Below, piece after piece: positions 1 through 6,106 of a DNA stretch of 6,106 nucleotides. Where the stretch lies: NCBI GenBank assembly GCA_003175865.1, contig PSRF01000226.1, positions 1-6,106 on the forward strand. Reading direction: 5' to 3'. Position 1 is the first letter of the stretch. Each line of letters opens with the position of its first letter. The stretch is from Blastocatellia bacterium (GTDB lineage Bacteria > Acidobacteriota > Blastocatellia > Pyrinomonadales > Pyrinomonadaceae). A program made the position numbers and the translations under genes. The notes under the pieces are model-generated. The model had not been told where the DNA came from. It searched no databases and saw nothing but the letters and a program-made list of their open reading frames with translations.

Positions 1-177
1 AAACTTCACCTTTGGATCTGTGCGCGGTGCCAATGGTACATGGAACAGCTAAACACAATTCGTGAAGCCGCACGTGTGAAAAGTACCGAGTCTCTGGATT
101 TGCAGACAACGCCCACCCCTGCTCTTTCGAACGAAGCTCGAGAGCGCATCCGACGCAAACTCGCCAGTGAGAATTAA
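1..177 (+). CDS. Small zinc-finger (zf-HC2 / anti-sigma-like) protein, C-terminal part
   Basis: Frame 1 is open from the window edge to a TAA at 175-177, giving 58 visible residues; the start lies outside. Near the beginning is HLWICARC, an H-x3-C-x2-C arrangement (His3, Cys7, Cys10) followed by a basic/amphipathic helix (QWYMEQLNTIREAARV). This is the core of the ZAS/zf-HC2 fold, in which a Zn-binding helical unit typically binds an ECF sigma factor. Many bacteria encode short stand-alone versions of about 70-100 residues with the same 'LHLWIC..C' core, and the visible part fits that size. After the motif there is a polar linker and a basic C-terminus (RERIRRKLASEN). No membrane segment follows, so this is probably a soluble form and not a classical membrane anti-sigma factor. 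An ECF sigma gene just upstream would be expected, but it cannot be seen. The family call is by motif; the sigma partner is inference. Confidence 0.72.
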   Translation, partial: KLHLWICARCQWYMEQLNTIREAARVKSTESLDLQTTPTPALSNEARERIRRKLASEN

Positions 178-184
178 CCGGCTG

Positions 185-242
185 TAAGGTCCTCAGTCTC
201 GCTGCCTTGCAGTCCGGGCCTAAGACACTCAATCGGACCTTA
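185..242. repeat. Inverted repeat TAAGGTCC / GGACCTTA with 42-nt spacer
   Basis: TAAGGTCC (185-192) and GGACCTTA (235-242) are perfect 8-bp inverted arms that begin 8 bp after the stop of the zinc-finger gene. Inside the spacer is a small perfect hairpin, CTGC-CTT-GCAG (202-212). As RNA this would form a closed stem with an internal hairpin. It is not followed by a T-tract, so it does not look like a standard intrinsic terminator. It could be a 3'-end structure of the upstream transcript or the ends of a tiny decayed element. An 8-bp match in a few hundred bases can occur by chance, so confidence is modest. Confidence 0.4.
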
Positions 243-406
243 TGTTTAGAACGCTATATATAAAGGACAGAACCCTGAAAAATTCGCTCAAGTCTTGGGT
301 GAAAGTGGGCACACAATTTTGCACACAAAAGTGTGCAGAACGTGCAGTTGAAGCAGTGGATGCAGTGCAGTTCGAAGCTTTCTTAGGGAAAATTAGTGCT
401 TGTTGA
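242..406 (+). pseudogene. Short open frame carrying a repeated C-terminal peptide, possible integrase-tail relic
   Basis: An ATG at 242 opens a 54-codon frame ending with TGA at 404-406. I see no Shine-Dalgarno sequence before it. Residues 22-41 read VGTQFCTQKCAERAVEAVDA. The same peptide, with Gly for Cys at one position, is encoded on the same strand at 5553-5611. Three of the four base differences between the copies are synonymous in this frame, which is a sign that the segment was once translated and conserved as the end of a larger protein. Short 'VGTQ.GTQ'-like tails are reminiscent of the C-termini of tyrosine recombinases in soil bacteria, but that is recollection and not proof. The rest of such a gene is missing, so I treat this as a remnant and not a functional gene. 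It could also be a non-coding repeat that is open by chance. Confidence 0.3.
305..363 (+). repeat. 59-bp direct repeat, copy A
   Basis: This stretch begins GTGGGCACACAATTT and ends TTGAAGCAGTGGATGC. It matches 5553-5611 at 55 of 59 positions without gaps. Similarity stops sharply on both sides. It contains a perfect hairpin, GCACAC-AAAA-GTGTGC (321-336), and two near-tandem GCACACAA units (309-316 and 321-328). The paired copy lies 5248 bp downstream in the same orientation, so the two flank the peptidase gene. Confidence 0.85.
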
Positions 407-420
407 TTCTAAAGGACTTC

Positions 421-444
421 ACTGGGGTAGAGCATTACCCCAGT
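421..444 (+). terminator. Terminator-like hairpin, 9-bp perfect stem
   Basis: ACTGGGGTA (421-429) and TACCCCAGT (436-444) pair perfectly around the six-base loop GAGCAT. The stem is followed on the plus strand by a T-rich but interrupted run (TTTGGTTTG, starting at 444). Its position fits an intrinsic terminator: it follows the upstream zinc-finger gene and the 242-406 frame and lies about 190 bp before the peptidase start. The weak U-tract leaves room for another role, such as an operator-type palindrome or an element of the peptidase leader. Confidence 0.5.
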
Positions 445-627
445 TTGGTTTGATCCACCTGACTAGAACCTCTCGATATGTAAGTCGCGTCGTATTTGAG
501 TGCCGGTCTCATCAGCGAACAATTCAGCGAAGTCTCTATACGTTAGCCGGTCCACGTCGACGCAGTTGTTAGAGCTTTCAGATGCGGTTTGCGCATTAGG
601 AAGTAAGGAAGAAATTAGCGCCTCTGA

Positions 628-632
628 AAGGA
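628..632 (+). promoter_or_regulatory. Shine-Dalgarno site of the peptidase gene
   Basis: AAGGA lies 5 nt before the ATG at 638. This site decides the start. The same frame is open back to a GTG at 500, but that stretch has no ribosome binding site and would put 46 polar residues in front of an obvious signal peptide. Confidence 0.65.
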
Positions 633-637
633 AACTC

Positions 638-3600
638 ATGCAAAGCTTTCTCCGCCTCAACCTGCGCCATTGGCTGCTTTTTGGCTTCGTTTCGCTGGGT
701 GCCATCTTTTTGATTTGGACGCCACCTTCGAGTGTATTAAGCAAGACTCAGGCAAGAATGCCGCAAACTCAAAAGCCCAAGAGCGAGAATTACGATATTC
801 GTGATGAAGAGACTAACCGCCAAGCACTGATGATGAAGCGGGGGCTGCAAGATACCACGAGACAACAAAAGCAGGTGGAACTAAAGCGGACCATGGAAGC
901 CGCGCAGGAGCGACTCACAAAACAGCGGCCGAACCTCGAAGTGGAATGGAACAAGAAGGTCAACACGCCGGAAATTGTCGGCGTTCTTAGCGCCGCACAC
1001 AAACTGACCGGGCGCTCGAGCATCGACCGAGGTGATATCGTCCGGCAGTTTATTGAGGATAATCACGACTTGTATGGATTGACGACCAGTCAAGTTGCTC
1101 AACTAAAGACTACTACTCACTACACTAATCCGAATGGGAATATGTCGTGGGTTGAATTGGAGCAACAGATCAATGGTATTCCGGTGTTTCAGGGAAGCGT
1201 TCGCGGCGGTTTCACAAAAGACGGCGAACTGATTCGTACAACAGGACTGCTCGTCCCTGGTCTAAGCTACGATGTCAGTAAACGACTAAGGAATCAGCTT
1301 TCAGTGAATTCGAGCGTCTCGCCCGCGACTTCAGCAGCAGGAGCAATCGCAGCGGCGGCAGCATCGATTGGCATATCGATCAATCCTGCGGACCTGGTTG
1401 TTAAAGAGGCGTCCGACGATGGCAATTCCTACGTTTTTGAGCCAGGACCATTTGCCGAACAAATCAAAGTAGAACTGGTTTATTTCCCTCTCGATTCAGG
1501 CGCCGTAACGCTTGCCTGGTCAATGATCCTGTGGCAGGACATCCCCGCCTACTACACGCTGGTTGACGCACAGAGCGGCGATCTCCTCTGGAGAAAGAAC
1601 ATCACGAGTGAGCAAACGCAATCCGCGACTTACTCAATTTACAATGGCGACAGCCCAGCACCGCTTTCACCATTTGTCGGATTGCCGGGCTCAAATATTC
1701 AAGGCGCGGGCATTTCGCGCACCACCATTACTAACATCAGCGAACTCCCGGCTTTTGACAATCTTGGCTGGATACCGGACGGCGGCAATACTACGACAGG
1801 AAACAACGTAGATGCAGGCTTAGATCTTGTCGCACCGAATGGTATTGATCCGGGAGGACGACCTACCGGTTCGCCTGCACGCATGTTTGATTTTCCCTAC
1901 AATCCGCCGCCATTAGGCACAGATGCTCCAACAGGAACCAGTTATCGTGCGGGAGCCGTGACAAACCTGTTCTTCTGGGCGAACCGCTATCACGACATTC
2001 TTTACCAATATGGATTTACCGAAGCCGCACGAAACTTTCAGGTGAATAACTTCGGGCGCGGTGGACTTGGTAATGATTTTGTGCGGGCCGAAGCCCAGGA
2101 CTTTTCGGGATTGAATAATGCAAACTTTTCGACTCCGCCAGACGGTTCGCTGCCGCGAATGCAAATGTTTTTATGGGACGGTTCCAGTTTTGGTCGCGAC
2201 GGTGATTTGGATCAAGAACTGGTCCTTCACGAATTGACACACGGCACGTCAAACCGTTTGCACAGTAATGCGTCGGGCTTACAGTCGATGATGAGTCGAG
2301 GTATGGGTGAAGGCTGGTCCGATTTTTATTCTCGTATGATCTTATCATCCTCAGATGAAGATGTTGATGGAATCTACAGCGCTGGTGGGTATGTTGAGTT
2401 CGCGCCGGATTTTGGATTTACTGATAACTACTATTTCGGAGTGCGTCGCTATCCGTATGCTGTCAAAACGAATGTAGGACCAAATGGCAAACCACATAAT
2501 CCACTGACTCTTGCCGACGTCGATCCAAATCAGATTGATGTCTCGGATGGCGCTTATCCGTATGTGGCCCTTTTCTTTAACACTGGTTTCGACGCAACGG
2601 AAGTCCACAACGTAGGTGAAGTTTGGTGTATGGCTTTGATGGAAGTTCGTGCTCGCGTAATGCATCGACTGGGATACGCCGCCGGAAATGCCCGAATGAT
2701 GCAATTGACGACCGACGCGATGAAACTTGACCCAGCGAATCCGACTTTTATCTCCGGACGCAATTCGTTGCTCGCCGCGGACGTCGCTTTCGGAAGCGAA
2801 GATGCACTCGACATCTGGGCTGGTTTCGCGACGCGTGGAATTGGCTTCGGAGCAACAATCTCGAACTTTGCTAATGTGAAGGAATCGTTTGATTATCCCA
2901 TTCCGGGAATGGGCACGGTAACGCCCACCGATGGTCCATGCAATCCAGATGGACATTTTGGTGTAGGTGAAAAACTAAGCCTATCGATTCCACTGACTAA
3001 TCCATTGCCAAATGCAATCACCGGTGTTTCAGCGCAAGTCGTGGGTGGTGGATCCGCAACGTACAACACGATCGGCCCAGGTGCGACGGTGATGCAGAAT
3101 ATCAGGTATCAAGTGCCGTCAAATGTAGCCTGCGGAAGTAAAGTGAAGATCGATGTGATTGTGACAAGCAATCTGGGTACGGAGACGAAAACATTCCAAC
3201 TGCGAATTGGAACGCCAACGCTGATCTACTCAGAAAATTTTGACGGCGTAATCGCTCCGGCGCTTCCGCCAGGTTGGACTTCATCAGTTACCGGTTCACC
3301 GACGCCGCCATCGTGGGTTACGTCGACGACGGCCGCCGACACTGCACCGAATGCGGTGTCTGTATCCTTCCTCCCCACAACGGGATTAAGTGAATTGACG
3401 TCGCCTTCGATCGCGATCCCAACAACGGGTGCACAACTGACTTTCCGAAGCAGCATCAACTCGCAGTTCGGGTGGGATGGTGGTGTGTTGGAAATCAGCA
3501 TCAACGACGGCGACTTCGTCGACATTCTGGCCACTGGCGGTTCATTTGAAGCGGACGCTTACGATTGGGCCTTCTTTCGGACACTCGACGGCAATACGAG

Positions 3601-4810
3601 TGTGCTGCAATCCCGTGCAGGTTGGACGGCCACTTCGAATGGATTTTTAAATACCATTGTTAATCTACCCGCCTCGGCCAACGGACAAAACGTGCGTTTC
3701 AAGTTCCGCGCGGCTTCGAACAGTTCAATAACGCTTACGGGTTCGTATTGGCGGATTGATTCGATTGTCGTGAACGGATTTGTTTGTCCACCATTGCCTA
3801 CTACGACGACGGTTGCCGCTGCGGCGGGGCAATACAGCGACGCGACAACCTTGAGCGCGACGCTCGCGACAGACTGCGACTATCCTGAAGGCTCGATGGA
3901 ATTCCGCCTGGACGGCGCGCTGGTTGGTAGTGTTCCGGTCAATGGCACTGGTAGTTATTCAACGTCTTACACAATTACCAATGCTTCGGGTAATCACACG
4001 ATTAAGGCTAACTTCGTTAGCTCGAATCCGTATTTCGCCAACAGTAGCGGGACAAACACGCTAACAGTCTCAAAAGAAGATGCCATCGTGACGCCGTCTG
4101 CTTTAAACCCGATGACTGTGCAAGTAAGTTCACCGGAAGGTACGGCTTTTTCATTCATGCTTCAAGCAGCAATTAACGATGTCGCAGATGGTAGTCTCGG
4201 TGACATCTCGCTAGCTGAACCTATCTCGATGACCTTGACACCACTGGCTCCGGGTTCGCCCATCAATTGTGCTACTGCAACTTTAACCGGAGGCGGAGTC
4301 GGCGGCACGCTCACTGCCAAATGCACGTTTACAAATGTTCCCGTGAATGTTTATGAGGTGACGATCACTATAGGCGGTAACTACTACAGTGGTTCCGGGG
4401 AAACTGTTGTTACCGTCTTTGACCCATCACTCGGGTTTGTCTCGGGCGGAGGAACAGTTATCCACAATGGAATCATGTCAAACTTCGGTTTTAACGTGAA
4501 GTACAAGAAGAATGGTTTTCCGCAGGGCCAACTGCTCTATGTCGAGCATCGACCCGCGGGTGACATCATCATAAAGGGTAACGTCATGCAATCACTGGCA
4601 ATCGTTGGTAACACTGCGGTATTTACTGGGAAGGGTCCCGTGAGTGGTGTGGGCAACTATGGCTTCCGCGTTACCGTAGTCGACAACGGGGAGCCTGGTA
4701 CCGCTGATCAGTTTGGATTGCAATTGACCAATCCGAGCGGCGTGATTGTCGGTGATATGACCTTCGCACCTATCGTCATCGCAGGCGGGAACATCCAGAT
4801 TCCGCACTGA
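638..4810 (+). CDS. Secreted fungalysin-family (M36) zinc metallopeptidase with C-terminal beta-sandwich modules
   Basis: This 1390-residue protein is an exported endopeptidase that probably digests extracellular protein. Residues 1-35 form a signal peptide (basic RLNLRHW, then the hydrophobic LLFGFVSLGAIFLIW). Residues about 40-105 are a charged helical linker. Residues about 110-208 match the FTP propeptide, which keeps thermolysin/fungalysin enzymes inactive until cleaved. The M36 catalytic domain spans about 370-755. It has HELTH at 531-535 (zinc ligands His531 and His535, catalytic Glu532) and GEGWSD at 557-562, where Glu558 is the third zinc ligand, so the active site looks complete. 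Then come an Ig-like/CARDB-like sandwich (about 758-857), a MAM/jelly-roll-like module starting ENFDG and containing LPPGW (about 860-1050), an Ig-like repeat (about 1051-1149), another beta-rich module (about 1150-1265), and a final domain (about 1266-1390, GFVSGGG...GVGNYGFRVTV) resembling the post-COAP-1 type of acidobacterial surface proteins. It is far longer than fungal fungalysins (about 630 residues). No LPxTG or transmembrane anchor is visible. The family call is firm; the names of the C-terminal modules are tentative. Confidence 0.95.
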   Translation: MQSFLRLNLRHWLLFGFVSLGAIFLIWTPPSSVLSKTQARMPQTQKPKSENYDIRDEETNRQALMMKRGLQDTTRQQKQVELKRTMEAAQERLTKQRPNLEVEWNKKVNTPEIVGVLSAAHKLTGRSSIDRGDIVRQFIEDNHDLYGLTTSQVAQLKTTTHYTNPNGNMSWVELEQQINGIPVFQGSVRGGFTKDGELIRTTGLLVPGLSYDVSKRLRNQLSVNSSVSPATSAAGAIAAAAASIGISINPADLVVKEASDDGNSYVFEPGPFAEQIKVELVYFPLDSGAVTLAWSMILWQDIPAYYTLVDAQSGDLLWRKNITSEQTQSATYSIYNGDSPAPLSPFVGLPGSNIQGAGISRTTITNISELPAFDNLGWIPDGGNTTTGNNVDAGLDLVAPNGIDPGGRPTGSPARMFDFPYNPPPLGTDAPTGTSYRAGAVTNLFFWANRYHDILYQYGFTEAARNFQVNNFGRGGLGNDFVRAEAQDFSGLNNANFSTPPDGSLPRMQMFLWDGSSFGRDGDLDQELVLHELTHGTSNRLHSNASGLQSMMSRGMGEGWSDFYSRMILSSSDEDVDGIYSAGGYVEFAPDFGFTDNYYFGVRRYPYAVKTNVGPNGKPHNPLTLADVDPNQIDVSDGAYPYVALFFNTGFDATEVHNVGEVWCMALMEVRARVMHRLGYAAGNARMMQLTTDAMKLDPANPTFISGRNSLLAADVAFGSEDALDIWAGFATRGIGFGATISNFANVKESFDYPIPGMGTVTPTDGPCNPDGHFGVGEKLSLSIPLTNPLPNAITGVSAQVVGGGSATYNTIGPGATVMQNIRYQVPSNVACGSKVKIDVIVTSNLGTETKTFQLRIGTPTLIYSENFDGVIAPALPPGWTSSVTGSPTPPSWVTSTTAADTAPNAVSVSFLPTTGLSELTSPSIAIPTTGAQLTFRSSINSQFGWDGGVLEISINDGDFVDILATGGSFEADAYDWAFFRTLDGNTSVLQSRAGWTATSNGFLNTIVNLPASANGQNVRFKFRAASNSSITLTGSYWRIDSIVVNGFVCPPLPTTTTVAAAAGQYSDATTLSATLATDCDYPEGSMEFRLDGALVGSVPVNGTGSYSTSYTITNASGNHTIKANFVSSNPYFANSSGTNTLTVSKEDAIVTPSALNPMTVQVSSPEGTAFSFMLQAAINDVADGSLGDISLAEPISMTLTPLAPGSPINCATATLTGGGVGGTLTAKCTFTNVPVNVYEVTITIGGNYYSGSGETVVTVFDPSLGFVSGGGTVIHNGIMSNFGFNVKYKKNGFPQGQLLYVEHRPAGDIIIKGNVMQSLAIVGNTAVFTGKGPVSGVGNYGFRVTVVDNGEPGTADQFGLQLTNPSGVIVGDMTFAPIVIAGGNIQIPH

Positions 4811-4826
4811 ATCATTAGTAGGAGAA

Positions 4827-5084
4827 ATGCGTTCGAAGTGCGTCTCTATCTTTTCTTATGCAAGCAAAATAGATCGCTTAGCCATTAGAGCAGCTCTTGT
4901 TCACCTCTGCATTCTTGTGGCCTTCCGATTGGCGATTCCTTATGGAGATGCGCTTTCTGGACACCTAACACACCGAGATCATGGTCTGGCCCGTCCTGTT
5001 TTAAATCGTGAGATCTTTGCGTCTGGCAGACCTAGTGAGATACAAAGAGAACCCGATCCAACAGCAAGATTCGCAGCCGCATGA
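4827..5084 (+). CDS. Hypothetical exported protein, probably a truncated N-terminus
   Basis: This 85-codon frame starts 16 bp after the peptidase stop. AGGAG (4820-4824) lies only 2 nt before the ATG, which is a tight spacing. Residues about 17-40 form a basic-then-hydrophobic stretch (DRLAIRAALVHLCILVAFRL) that could be a signal peptide or a single membrane segment. A polar region ending PDPTARFAAA follows, and then TGA. That layout resembles the leader of the large secreted beta-propeller (SBBP-repeat) proteins of Acidobacteria, where a long extracellular domain follows a similar 'ARxxAAxG' segment. This is recollection and not a verified match. Nothing in the three plus-strand frames downstream continues such a domain, so the gene is probably cut off by a deletion or rearrangement. 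It might share a transcript with the peptidase. It could also be a genuine small membrane protein. Confidence 0.45.
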   Translation: MRSKCVSIFSYASKIDRLAIRAALVHLCILVAFRLAIPYGDALSGHLTHRDHGLARPVLNREIFASGRPSEIQREPDPTARFAAA

Positions 5085-5552
5085 GCATCCTAATCAGTCA
5101 TGCGGTCCGTTATGAGTGTAAGCGATCTATCTCAGAAATGAGTTCGCATCCGAACGTTGCGCGGTCAGGATTGTCACGTGCAATGAAGAGGGACTATGTC
5201 GTGCAGATCATCGCGAGTGGCGTGAGACCAGATTAGCTTGTAAGCCATGGGGTCAATTGTTTCTTGATTTCGTCGTGAGAAATTCCTTTGCGGTGAGCGA
5301 GCTGATCAAGACTTTCTGCACCGCTGCCATGAACTCAACTCGCTCTGCGATCTCTGGAATTGAGCACACATCCGCAAGGTCGAATCGTTTCAATTACAAT
5401 TTTTTCCAGTCATGACTTGAAATGAGAATGAACGGCAGATTGTGCTCGAATAACCGATACTATGCCAGGCAACTCCTCTCACACATAAACACTTGATTCA
5501 GTCCAGGTAGTTGAGGAATACGCTTCAACATTAACGCTCGAAGTGCTATGAC
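5085..5552. other. Gene-poor stretch with short, interrupted open frames
   Basis: I find no convincing intact gene here. On the plus strand a 51-codon frame (5081-5236) starts inside an ATGA overlap with the preceding stop, but it has no recognisable features. On the minus strand one frame reads protein-like from about 5520 down to 5253 (SIPEIAERVEFMAAVQKVL near 5295-5360), but it is broken by TAG at 5460-5462 and TAA at 5394-5396 and has no good start. A plus-strand frame (5122-5413) is open but lacks a suitable start codon. The picture fits decayed coding sequence. No tRNA, array or strong hairpin was seen. Confidence 0.5.
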
Positions 5553-5611
5553 GTGGGCACACAATTTGGCACACAAAAATGTGCTGAGCGTGCAGTTGAA
5601 GCAGTGGATGC
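5553..5611 (+). repeat. 59-bp direct repeat, copy B
   Basis: This is the second copy of the repeat at 305-363, in the same orientation, with four substitutions and no gaps. In the shared frame it encodes VGTQFGTQKCAERAVEAVDA and ends two codons later (Thr, TAA). Here the GGCACACAA units (5556-5564 and 5568-5576) are 12 bp apart, and the hairpin is reduced to a 5-bp stem (GCACA 5569-5573, TGTGC 5580-5584). The sequence just upstream does not extend as a gene in this frame (a TAA lies at 5532-5534), so the copy is an isolated fragment. Confidence 0.85.
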
Positions 5612-5666
5612 CACCTAACAGCTCATTCGGTCCTAAGCGTTTCAGCCTCGCCGAAGTGATAGCTCC

Positions 5667-5789
5667 TTCCTCTGGCAGAACCATTCGAGACGTCAATGTC
5701 TTGCAAGCGCCGATAACTCCTAGAAAAATCGATCGTCCGATTGCGATTATCAGATTCGAGAAATCAATATCCTTCCACTTCAAGGCATG
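5667..5789 (-). pseudogene. Tyrosine recombinase (phage-type integrase) fragment
   Basis: Read on the minus strand from 5789, the frame gives HALKWKDIDFSNL, then IGRSIFLGVIGACKTLTSR and MVLP. This follows the usual pattern of the middle part of tyrosine recombinases (ALxWxDIDF...V.RS...G.VG..KT..S.R.VPL), the region just after the first catalytic Arg. The expected preceding 'GLRxSE' block, which carries that Arg, is missing: the sequence before it reads QRSAKGS. The later HxxR and Tyr boxes are absent too, and the frame continues unrelated to 5460. It is therefore a relic, not an active enzyme. It begins 38 bp past the transporter stop on the same strand and lies 55 bp beyond repeat copy B. 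The similarity is by eye over about 40 residues. Confidence 0.5.
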
Positions 5790-5827
5790 ACTTCCTTTCG
5801 CGGAACGTTGGACAATGAATTCTAAAC

Positions 5828-6106
5828 TTATTCAAGCGATAGTCGCCGGATCGGTCCTCCCAACGCGAAGAGCGTCATTGTTCCCAGCACGGGAAGCAAG
5901 CCTGCTGCGACGAGAATTGGAACATAAGAAAAATGATCAACGACCCATCCGGTAGCCAATGTAAACAAAATGGCTCCCACGCCTGCGCCGACGCCGCCGA
6001 GCCCAGCCACTGATGCAACGGCATACGCCGGAAATAGATCGCTCGGCATCGTTTGCACGTTATTGATCCAACTCTGAAAGCCGAAAGTGACCACTGCGAT
6101 GAATGT
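5828..6106 (-). CDS. MFS transporter (ACS / hexuronate-type), C-terminal part
   Basis: The minus-strand frame is open from the window edge to TAA at 5828-5830, giving 92 visible residues; the N-terminus is outside the window. It shows MPSDLFP, then a Gly/Ala-rich helix (VAGLGGVGAGVGAILFTLA), a short loop (TGWVVDHFSY) and a last hydrophobic helix (VPILVAAGLLPVLGTMTLFAL), ending in a basic cytoplasmic tail (GGPIRRLSLE). The order (MPSD-F, glycine-rich helix 11, G-x-VDHFSY, helix 12) is that of anion:cation symporter family members such as ExuT/GudP-type sugar-acid transporters. This would be an inner-membrane, 12-helix secondary transporter. The substrate cannot be decided from the tail, though hexuronate or a related sugar acid is the usual annotation. 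The gene is convergent with the peptidase and not part of its operon. Confidence 0.85.
   Translation of the reverse strand, partial: TFIAVVTFGFQSWINNVQTMPSDLFPAYAVASVAGLGGVGAGVGAILFTLATGWVVDHFSYVPILVAAGLLPVLGTMTLFALGGPIRRLSLE

Noticed and set aside
251..265. TATATATAAA stretch as a promoter -10 element
   Set aside because: No acceptable -35 element lies at the right distance; it is AT-rich sequence only.
450..478. Possible sigma-70-like promoter (TTGATC, 17 bp, TCGATA) before the peptidase
   Set aside because: The -10 match is poor and the promoter consensus of this lineage is uncertain, so it is not better than chance.
500..637. Upstream extension of the peptidase frame to a GTG at 500
   Set aside because: It has no ribosome binding site and would put 46 polar residues before a clear signal peptide. 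The ATG at 638 has AAGGA at good spacing.
463..744. Minus-strand open frame of 93 codons across the peptidase start
   Set aside because: It overlaps the true gene's signal peptide region and has no recognisable family features. The part outside the gene (463-637) reads somewhat protein-like but is too short to support.
2351..2956. Minus-strand open frame of 201 codons inside the peptidase gene
   Set aside because: It lies entirely antisense to the conserved M36 catalytic domain and its translation has no domain character. It is a shadow of the real gene.
5122..5413. 97-codon open plus-strand frame
   Set aside because: It has no ATG or GTG start with a ribosome binding site near its beginning, it overlaps a more protein-like minus frame, and no family features were seen.
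5548..5790. Plus-strand 80-codon frame over repeat copy B and the integrase relic
   Set aside because: It runs antisense to the recombinase-like fragment and uses a different frame from the peptide shared by the two repeats. It has no ribosome binding site.

Overview
The window looks like a chromosomal accessory locus from a soil-type, Gram-negative-like bacterium. Acidobacteriota (Blastocatellia-like) is my best guess. This rests on three things: a small ZAS-type zinc-finger protein with an HLWICARC motif, a very large secreted M36 peptidase whose C-terminal domain is of a kind I know mainly from acidobacterial surface proteins, and an ACS-type MFS transporter tail. The taxonomy is inference; no rRNA or marker gene is present.

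Layout. Positions 1-177 hold the 3' end of a plus-strand zinc-finger (anti-sigma-like) gene. Positions 178-637 form a 460-bp gap containing an 8-bp inverted repeat around 42 nt (185-242), a short open frame (242-406) that includes one copy of a 59-bp direct repeat (305-363), a perfect 9-bp terminator-like hairpin (421-444), and the ribosome binding site of the main gene. Positions 638-4810 are one gene of 1390 codons for a secreted fungalysin-family (M36) zinc metallopeptidase: signal peptide, FTP propeptide, HExxH...GEGWSD catalytic domain, then about 630 residues of beta-rich adhesion or anchoring modules. A short frame (4827-5084) follows 16 bp later and looks like the N-terminus of another exported protein that stops abruptly. 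Positions 5085-5827 contain no convincing intact gene. They hold the second copy of the direct repeat (5553-5611) and a minus-strand fragment resembling a tyrosine recombinase (about 5667-5789). Positions 5828-6106 are the 3' end of a minus-strand MFS transporter gene.

How it fits together. The only clearly intact gene is the peptidase, which probably digests external protein for nutrition or works at the cell surface. It lies between two 55/59-identical direct repeats about 5.25 kb apart, with an integrase-like relic beside one of them. Three of the four differences between the copies are synonymous in one reading frame (VGTQF-TQKCAERAVEAVDA). They therefore look like 3' ends of a repeated protein-coding family rather than random non-coding repeats. 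The simplest reading is a former integration hot spot between a zinc-finger gene and a transporter gene, now mostly decayed, that carries a peptidase cargo. I see no CRISPR array, tRNA, rRNA or clear novel defence system.
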